This document shows, in pieces, positions 56,689 through 64,000 of a stretch of 64,000 nucleotides of DNA. This stretch comes from Astrothelium macrocarpum. Taxonomy: Eukaryota > Ascomycota > Dothideomycetes > Trypetheliales > Trypetheliaceae. The first letter of the stretch is position 1; each line of letters begins with the position of its first letter. Under the pieces are notes generated by a model, which saw only the letters and a list, made by a program, of their open reading frames with translations, searched no databases and was not told the DNA's origin. Made by a program: the position numbers and the translations under genes. The stretch lies in contig JAGEMR010000005.1 of assembly GCA_021030915.1 (NCBI GenBank), positions 541,664 through 605,663 on the forward strand, written 5' to 3'.

Positions 56689-57620
56689 TCAGCGACGCTC
56701 TTCTGCCTCCCGCAACCTCCGATCAAGTTCTGTAGCAACACTGTCCCGCTGGACTTCTTCATACCCAGGTGGCGGCTCCGATGGTGGCGTGAACGTATCT
56801 CGTGATGGTGGAGGAGACGGCTCTGGTGGTTTTTGTGCTGGTGAGGAAGACACTGCAACACCACTATCTCTTTGTTGCTGCGGTGTATCTGAGGATGCAT
56901 CCGCACCGGCAGTAGGCCTGTCAGTCGATTCCTCGTATCGTGGCAACTGGTCGAGATGTACGGCATCCATATTCACACCCGATAAAGCGTCGCCGCCTCG
57001 TCCCGCGCTTCGCTCAGATCCATCGCCCACGACCTGCCCACTTTCTCTTGCAACCTCAACAGCCTGTTGTAGCCGTTCCTTTATACGTTCAAATCTTGTA
57101 TGAAAGTCAAACGCGCCGCCGTCCTTGAATGTAATCTTCAGCTCCAGTGCGGCATGCTGCGGTGGGATTCCACCTCCGGAGACGGGCTGCAAGAGGCAAG
57201 CCCAAACATTTGGACCAAACCAAGGAGCTGTGACATGGGTATCATGGAGATTGAGGACGGGTACGGTGAAGGACTGGAACTGTGGTGTCGGGGAGCCAGG
57301 AAGGTAGACTATCTGTAGTGAACAGGATATCAGCCACGATGTCCCCTAGTTGGCCGGTTTCGACGGGCATCTCTCTGCATACTCGACGGTTTGTCAGGAA
57401 AATACATCCTGCACTACTTTGTGTTGAGAATGCTTCCGCCCCGGAATTCTTGGCTAAGGACTGCAGAGACAGCGACGTTCGTGGAGGAGAGGTATAGAGG
57501 GTCTGTTCGCCAGGCAGCGGCGTGAAGCCGCCATCATCAGACAGCATTACCCAGCTGTACCATAGTGAGTTGAAACTCTTCAGCTCAGCATTACACAAAG
57601 GGAACCTACTTTATAGACAT
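56689..57620 (-). CDS. WBP2-like GRAM-domain protein
   Basis: Homologue of WW-domain-binding protein 2, a GRAM-domain protein carrying PPxY-type WW ligands. Three exons: 57610-57620 (11 nt), 57383-57554, 56689-57312, giving 268 aa. Splicing gives MSINWVMLSDDGGFTPLPGE, FLTNRRIVYLPGSPTPQFQSFTVPVLNLHDTHVTAPWFGPNVW and GGGIPPQHAALELKITFKDGGAFDFHTRFERIKERL, matching the GRAM fold from end to end. The C-terminus is proline-rich with PPPGYEE and LPRYEES as candidate WW (Rsp5-type ligase) ligands. It ends in a charged helix (ATELDRRLREAEERR). Probably links phosphoinositide membranes to ubiquitin ligases or acts as a coactivator; role in fungi is not known to me. Confidence 0.9.
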
Positions 57621-59159
57621 GGTTAAACGTGCGGTTTGGAGCTTGGATTGGAGCTGCGGGAAAGTGTTGATGGAGGAAAGTGTTGCGGGGCAGCTCTAAG
57701 GTGACTTGTACGTCCCTCAACCTGCGACAATAAGTATCGCAATTATTCCTTGCCATCGCTTCGCTAACTCTACCAAATCGAGGGTCGAACACTTTGACCA
57801 CCTATCATTTCTGTTGACCCTACTTTCTGTCGCTTTTCGGGCAAATGGATTTCGATGGCGTTGCTGATATGGCCGCCTCTCGTGGCATTGACGCAGACTA
57901 CGAGCAAACTTAGGAAATTCATTTCCATCATCCTGTCTGTTACAAACTCGGCCTTGGTCTACTCGTATTGTTCGCTTTATATGAGGATGGCATACAACAT
58001 GAGACGGCCTGAATTACCCGTGCTATCATGGCCAACAGTTGCTGCAGTGGATGGTTAATAAAAGATCGAGAGGGTAGAAAACGCGTCAATAAGGGAGAAG
58101 TGGATATCCCGCATGAAGAGAAATACCACATCCATACCGAAAATCAAAAGAGAATGGCGCGTATTGAGCTTGGCTATCCATCGCTCGGTTTGCACACACG
58201 ATTTTCAGACATTTGAAAGACTGGTTCTTCACTAAGCGTTCGTGCAAGCGTCGATTTGTGTTCTGCAGTAAGGACACCGAGATGTTCGAAACAGTGACTG
58301 GACGAATGTGATAAGACTAGATTAAGCTACGATGGATTGAATGACGAGGGTTTCAACGACGAAAAATCGATTGTTGAGGATAATGCAGCTGATTATGATC
58401 CGTCTTTAGACACTCGTGTCTAGGCAACAGTCGAAAACACAAACCCAACAACAGTTGATCAGCCAGTTGGCTTGAGACTACCACTCACGCTCCGAAACTC
58501 TCACTCTAATTCGGGGAAAATAAGACCAAGGTCTTCGTAGTGAGCCATAATGCACATGGTGTCACAAAATGAACATATAGGATCCTCTCTTTCCTCTTCA
58601 CTTCATCGCAGCTACCGCACACGACGATGCTGGGCGGGCAGTACAATAGCACTGATGGCAGGGTGTTCAAAAAAAAGCCACCAATTTCCTCCCTTTTCAA
58701 GCTTTTATGTATACAAGCGGTACTCAATCATCTTTGCTAAAACTACACGCCTACTACCATTCGTGCTCGACATCTTTGCTATTTCACAACAACGTAAAAG
58801 AGAGGCTACACTCGACGAACTCATAGGCTTATTTCTATTTCTATGTCGAGATCTGATTGATCGGTAGCTGATGTAAGCTATCTAGCGGGAATTTCTTCTG
58901 GCTTTCGTCCATATCTAGCACAAGATTCATTGCCACTTTTTTACCTTGGGACATGGATACCTTAGATCGTAGCGCTACTCAAAGACACCACTATCTTAGA
59001 AACGCTGTATCCCAAAACAAGGTGCTCCAGAACCAGAGACATCCCTTAACTAAGTATTTCGGGACAATCGGGATATGAAAAGAATCCTGGGTCGGAATAG
59101 AGATTCAGGCAAAGTCATAGGACAAGGCACTCTTGGTCATCCACTTATTCAAATCAGCG
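57621..59159. other. Intergenic stretch, no gene seen
   Basis: About 1.5 kb between the WBP2-like gene (leftward) and the 3' end of the membrane protein. Frames of 60-105 codons on both strands show no domain, signal peptide or splice consistency. The first 200-300 bp should include the WBP2-like promoter. Nothing else is supported. Confidence 0.5.
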
Positions 59160-60056
59160 CTATGAAGTTGATCTCCCTGGTAATTCCTGTGCCACTATAT
59201 TATTTGATAGTTCCGCCGGAATTTCTTTGCCACCTAATTCCGATCGACTGACTCCATCGGCCTCGACGCCTTTGCGGTTATTCCTTGCTAAAGACCAGTC
59301 TAGGGAACCGTTTTGCCTTCTCGCACGCGATACCATGTTACTTATCCGTTTCCTTGCTAAGATCAGTATGACGGCCAAGAAGAGCATAGGACCAAAAATG
59401 GCGGCCACGACAATCCCAGCAATCGATCCGCTAGACAGGGATGACCCATGCGAAGAATGGTGGCCATTGCTTGTTGAAGTAGGTTGTGTGCTTGACCTCG
59501 AACTCGAGCTCGATGTGGTAGACGATTCTAAATCTAAGGGTTTGAATGCAAAGGTAGAAGCCGACGGGTGTGCTGAGCTAAGAGAGGAAAACGTTGCATT
59601 CAGTTCACCTTCGCTAAGGTTGCCAAGTGGATTTGTGCCGTTTCCCCAACATACATTAAATTCGCCTGGAGTCACCTATTAGAAGACCGTATGAGTGGAA
59701 GTATCTGGAGCCGATTACCAAGTTTTTGAGTACATGTTTGCCTAGGACGCAGCGTCAGTCTCGCGGCGCTCAGAACAATTGCGATTATCATACCCTCGAG
59801 CAAAACAACAAAATTGGGTTCTGGGGTCACTCTCGGCGCAAGTTGCTGTCGTGCCATCTGTTTCGCAAGGAGTGCCTTCGGTCCAACAACTGTTTTCTTG
59901 CTGGTCTCCTGTACTACAGCAATACGAGTGTCCCGTCGACGGATCTCGAGCACATGCGTTAGGTGGCGTGCACGTAAAGTAAGAAGCAATCCCACTGGAG
60001 CACTGCCATTGTGTTAAATTGGAAGTGAAGAAGAAGTCAGTAAGTTGATCTTCCAT
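59160..60056 (-). CDS. Single-pass membrane protein with Cys-rich ectodomain
   Basis: Two exons, roughly 59777-60056 and 59160-59665 (about 261 aa); the exact junction is unsure because the frame-preserving donor (GTTCTG) is weak. The N-terminal 100 residues carry about a dozen cysteines (YFTCTPPNACARD, HSYCCST, QFCCFARG) and the second exon adds FNVCWGN. A Ser/Thr-rich stalk follows (SSTTSSSSSRSSTQPTSTS), then one transmembrane helix (SIAGIVVAAIFGPMLFLAVILIL) and a short basic cytoplasmic tail starting ARKRI. The architecture is that of fungal wall-sensor or adhesion-like proteins. No signal peptide is seen at the chosen start, so an upstream exon may be missing. Function unknown. Confidence 0.55.
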
Positions 60057-60958
60057 GGCAGGCTTGTATCTTGCAAGCGAAGCATATCTGAGGTAAAGAA
60101 GACTACCTACCTTGGAGATGGACTAGTGTTATATGCTCTAATCACTGCAGGGCTGCATTGATATCTCCTGCAAAAGCGGCTGCTGTGTACTATAATAGAG
60201 CATCCCGCAGCTGGGGCCTTCGAGCTGCGTCCAAATTAGTCTTAAATCGACATTTCGCCAAGCTTTCTTCTCCTCTAGAGCGGCTAAAATCAATGCCGAG
60301 GCCTGTCATGTGCCAGAGTGCACAAACACTGAGTAAACGAAGTCGTATCGAGGCTTCACCAGGCACCAGCCTACCAGTCCACCACGACGATTAGGAAACA
60401 TATGTTGTGATGATGAAGAAACATGGTTGCAGGTCTACGACTAAGACTGGACCTGGATGCATGGCCTAAATCAGGCACGCCAGGGCAATTTGAAGGGACC
60501 GAGATTGAGCCGGCATGGCCAAAAGAAAGCTAGATTCAACTTGGATGAAATTTGATTACTACCTAGCTATCCACAAATGCTTAGTACAAGGTAGTAACAC
60601 GCTATCGGAGAACCTGGTGTACTTCCGTCCCGTCTTCTATTTCGCGAACGCCGCCGTCCCTGGTTTCCCTATCTCTACCCGTGTCCAGTTGTGGACACCA
60701 CTTGTCTTGTTGTGACGCGGACCATCGCGGCCATGGCAGATCCCACAGCGACAAAACATACTCGTGGGATGTCTGCCTATTTGAGCCAATTACCATCGAT
60801 TTTGGCGAATAAATTAATTCGATACTTTGAATGTCCAACAACTCAATGTAGTAGCTATACACGTCTCACAAATCAATCCCCATTGCTTTTCCGAATACTG
60901 CATTCCACGTTGGTTGATTCATCAACCTTACCAGTCATCTCATTCTCGAAATGATACA
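60057..60958. other. Intergenic stretch, no gene seen
   Basis: About 900 bp between the starts of the Cys-rich membrane protein (leftward) and the HET gene (rightward), so it should hold both promoters. Short overlapping frames near 60158-60394 and 60602-60954 have no recognisable character. ACTACCTACC occurs at about 60103-60112, in line with similar short motifs elsewhere in the window. Confidence 0.5.
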
Positions 60959-62973
60959 ATGGCATATCCAGACCAACCACTGCCATCTCGGAGCAGTATA
61001 AGGACTCTAGACATTGGAAGGGATCCTTTACACCGCATTACCGCTCGCACCTCCGTTGTTGAGCTCGATGCATCGCCACGCTATCGCTGCCTTTCTTACA
61101 CCTGGGATGGTGCAAAATACTGCGATGAGGACAACTCATGGACCAAATCCGAACAAGTCATTATCCTCAACGACACTGATTTTTATATAAGGAAGAACTT
61201 GTATACTGCGATGCTTCATCTATTAGAAGTTGGCGTGACCGGCCCCATATGGATTGATGCCCTCAGTATCAACCAAGCAGATATTGCCGAAAGAAACAGC
61301 CAAATTAGTCAGATGGGTCGGATCTTCGAAGGAGCCGAAGTTGTCAGTGTCTGGTTGGGTCAGGAAGAGAAGTCCACAGCCCTAGCCGTCCAAAGTATGG
61401 AAAAACTTGTATTAAATCTGGACCTCTTTACCGATAGCAATGCTAGCTTCTACGATGTTTTGAAGGAAAGTCTCGAAAACTCCGACTATACCGATGCCGA
61501 ACTTGTTGCCAGTATTGACTTCATGATGACATATCGATTGTTTAGCCGTTTGTGGACAGTTCAAGAGATGAGCCTTGCCAACACCATCGAGTTCATCTGC
61601 GGGTCAAAGAGAATAGATATGGAAACGATTTTGAAAGGAAGCTTAATATCAAGCTCGTGGGGCCTCACTAGTGCCTCGGCCCGTCTCCGCGATAGACAAG
61701 AATTACAGTGGGCTATCGATTTCGGTTATCATACAGTGAATGAATTGGTAAGAAGGAAAAACAATTTTCCAAGATCATCGATTGGTAGCACAGCAACAAT
61801 GTATCGGTCGACAATGGCGACAGATCCGAGAGATAAAGTATTTGGGGTCGCTAGCATTTCCAGTAAATCCTTCCCATATCCATTTCCGAGGTGGTGCTAA
61901 CAGCGGATACAGAATTGCAGAGCAGACTGATGGACAAGCCGTTCGAGATAGACTATTCGAAGACGGTAGAAACGGTGTTTTCGGAAGCTGCCTTGCATGC
62001 GCTGGCCGAAAGCCCCGGCCTGAGGTCGCTCTCGGATGTTGGGGACAGGACAGCCAATAAAATTCCCGATTTACCTACTTGGGTACCGGATTACAGCCGC
62101 GAAGCCTTCCCTGGATCCTCTATATGGGATAAAAATGAGTTTTGCGCAGCTTCAGGATATCGAACGCAATTCTACGCGGCCGTCGAATACCCATACAATA
62201 TCCTTCTCCTGGGTCATCACTTTGACACCATATCAGCAACTTGTGATGCATATTGGGCTTTGGACGATCACAGTGGCGTCTCAAATATGCTTCGATTCGT
62301 CTCAGATATCAGACCGATGAGATTATCGAACAGTGAAACCCTTTCAATGCTGTTGGAAAGAACTATGATAGCAGATCACAGGGATTGCTCCAAAGGTGAT
62401 CCCTACGATGATCGTTCATCCGGCTTCCAACGTTGGCTATTCTCCAAAGTCTGCAATGCTGTTTTAGCCCAAAGCCACGAAATCGGAACGGCGTTTATTC
62501 GTGATCCCAGAACAAATTTGGAATCTGCTTTGCGGATTATTGGATGCGCTGATGGTCTCGAAGAGACCCTTGAGGAGTCACTTCTCCAGGGTGCTCATCA
62601 ATGCACATCAGAAGAGGCTGTGAAACTGGCCGCTGAAGGGGAACGAGTCCTTGTTGACCCGGCTTTTGAACCCTTTCTCGCCACTCAGCAATACGGGTAC
62701 TTCCGTGATTGGTTGGCTGTCTGTGAATATCGAAAACTGTTTCGAACCGAAGGCGGATATATTGGCCTTGGTCTATCGCCCGTCCAACCTGGTGATAGAG
62801 TTTATTTGCTCCAAGGAGCAAAAGTCCCTTATATCTTACGACATGAACCAGAGGATGAAGTCGATAAAATGGATATCTTTTCTCTGGAGGGAGAATCATA
62901 CGTGCATGGCATCATGTACGGAGAATCAGCCAGCGGGGATAATTTGGAGTTTCGAATAATTATGCTAAAGTAG
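60959..62973 (+). CDS. Heterokaryon incompatibility (HET) domain protein
   Basis: Fungal allorecognition-type protein of about 654 aa in two exons, 60959-61862 and 61913-62973. The 50-nt intron has a GTAAAT donor, a GCTAAC branch site and an ACAG acceptor and joins VASIS|KLQSRLMDKPFEIDYSKTV in phase; without it the two frames do not meet. The HET blocks are YRCLSYTWDGA (residues about 45-55), IWIDALSINQADIAERNSQISQMGRIFEGAEVVSVWLG, and LFSRLWTVQEMSLANTIEFICG. The ATDPRDKVFG segment typical of HET proteins follows. The C-terminal half has no recognised NACHT, ankyrin or WD repeats. HET domains trigger cell death when activated; the partner is unknown. It lies next to an AT-rich block, a common setting for accessory genes. 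Confidence 0.9.
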
Positions 62974-63239
62974 CCACTCAGGATAAAAGGCCTGGTTCCT
63001 CGCCAAGATGATCACCTCTGAACCTTTAGATATACCATGACTGGCACTTTTATAGGCGATGAGGATACAAACCTGTTCAGAAGCATAGCATTGTGTGTAA
63101 CCAGCTCAACGTCGACTATTCGCTCCGGTTCCAGGTTTTGTTGTCCACCTCGGCCCCAGACATCGGAAGGATTAATGAATTGGATAATAATGAATAGTCC
63201 GTAAATAGGATAGTAATGAATGGATTATTCAAATTATTC
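62974..63239. other. Short transition region to AT-rich block
   Basis: About 270 bp of mixed composition downstream of the HET stop codon. The end (63170-63240) contains short related units GGATAATAATGAATAGT, GGATAGTAATGAATGG and ATGAATTGGATAATAATGAAT that look like decayed tandem sequence, leading into the A/T block. No gene. Confidence 0.5.
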
Positions 63240-64000
63240 TAATTCAAGCGTTGTTTTTTATTTGATTATTCTAATTAAAATTAATACGATCCATTATTCA
63301 TAAATTTGAATTGATTGAATTGTATAAAAATTTTTATATATTAATATAAATTTGATATAATCAAAAATGAAATTAAAAGAAATTTTTGATTTTTATATAA
63401 AATTTTATCTGATCATTTTTCTATTTTAATATTATTTAAATTAAAATTTGAAATATTATTTTAAATTTAATTTTTTAAATATTTAATTCTTTTAATATTT
63501 TCAGAATTAAATTTTATATGATTTTAATTAATTATATAATGAATTTATGAAAAAATTCTTTTTAATATATTATTCATAATTAAAATAAAAAATATTTTAA
63601 TCATAAAATAAAATAAAAATGGATATTTAATTTATTATTGATCTTTATATCATTATTATAAAAATGAAAAATTTTCAAATTTATATGATTTATTTTAATA
63701 ATATAATTGATATTTATTTTTATTCTTTTTTTATATATAAAATTTATTTTATATATTTATAATAATTTTATTATATAAAATTATTTAAAATTATTTTATC
63801 GGAATTTTTGAACGGATATTTTTATATAAAAAAGATTTAATAATATTATGAATTATTTGATATTCATTTTAAAAAAATTGAATATTTTATAAAATTAAAT
63901 ATTTTTATTATTCTGATTAAATTTATTGAATATAATTTATATGATAATATAAATGAAATATATTGAATATAATTTATATGATAATATAAATGAAATATAT
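63240..64000. repeat. AT-rich block, probably RIP-decayed repeat, runs off the window
   Basis: From about 63240 to the edge the sequence is nearly all A and T with only scattered G and C, like the block at 26.6-28.1 kb but without obvious shared text. Such isochore-like stretches in Pezizomycotina usually come from transposons mutated by RIP. No frame survives. The last 74 bases before the final TAT are a 37-nt unit repeated twice. Confidence 0.7.
63924..63997. repeat. Tandem duplication of 37 nt, identical copies
   Basis: The 37-nt unit beginning TATTGAATATAATTTATATG occupies 63924-63960 and is repeated without change at 63961-63997. The array may continue past the window edge. Exact identity within otherwise heavily mutated A/T sequence suggests that the duplication is more recent than the mutation. 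Confidence 0.9.

Noticed and set aside
61850..61915. Apparent frameshift in the HET gene
   Set aside because: A 50-nt GT-AG intron with a GCTAAC branch site joins the two frames in phase.
1..64000. CRISPR array, bacterial operon or integrated virus
   Set aside because: No spaced direct repeats of CRISPR type, no Shine-Dalgarno-linked gene runs and no viral structural or polymerase motifs were seen.

Overview
The window is nuclear DNA of a filamentous ascomycete (Pezizomycotina). The evidence is split genes with 45-70 nt GT-AG introns on both strands, fungus-specific families (Zn2Cys6 regulator, HET domain, Dsc rhomboid, siderophore acyltransferase, ergosterol 3-keto reductase), no operons, and blocks of almost pure A/T that look like repeats decayed by repeat-induced point mutation (RIP). 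I cannot name the class or genus. Exon limits were worked out by eye from splice signals, reading phase and family conservation; they are predictions.

Layout. 1-2.1 kb: no supportable gene. 2.2-8.3 kb: housekeeping genes (ERG27-like sterol reductase, Dsc2-like rhomboid, mitoribosomal MRP10, a disordered probable nuclear protein). 8.5-13.2 kb: an FAD monooxygenase and an ankyrin protein carrying one in-frame stop. 13.6-25.2 kb: an accessory, secondary-metabolism-like stretch with a hotdog thioesterase, the C-terminal half of a UbiA prenyltransferase of the fungal meroterpenoid type, a P450, an eight-exon Zn2Cys6 regulator, an inositol/sugar transporter and a ThDP enzyme. 25.2-28.2 kb: an AT-rich island with two related repeat copies, one bounded by inverted repeats, and a tRNA-like sequence between them.

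28.4-43.6 kb: DUF1992 (DnaJC28-type) protein, two long uncharacterised proteins, a Rer2-type cis-prenyltransferase, a SidL/SidF-type hydroxyornithine acyltransferase and an FLVCR-like MFS transporter. 44.9-47.5 kb: a secreted protein with six perfect-length 27-nt repeats and an in-frame stop that may lie in an unspliced 51-nt intron. 48.6-57.6 kb: housekeeping again (TFIP11/Ntr1 G-patch splicing factor, a long disordered protein, peroxisomal thiolase with a PTS2, WBP2-like GRAM protein). 59.2-63.0 kb: a single-pass membrane protein and a HET-domain protein, then a second AT-rich block to the window end.

How the genes may work together. The strongest functional link is the 8.5-25 kb group, which could be a decayed natural-product locus: a tailoring P450, monooxygenase and thioesterase beside a local regulator that is divergent from a transporter, with a broken prenyltransferase. 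The ankyrin protein, whose N-terminal domain resembles that of fungal STAND proteins, and the HET protein suggest accessory self/non-self functions near RIP-affected DNA. Everything else is ordinary core metabolism.
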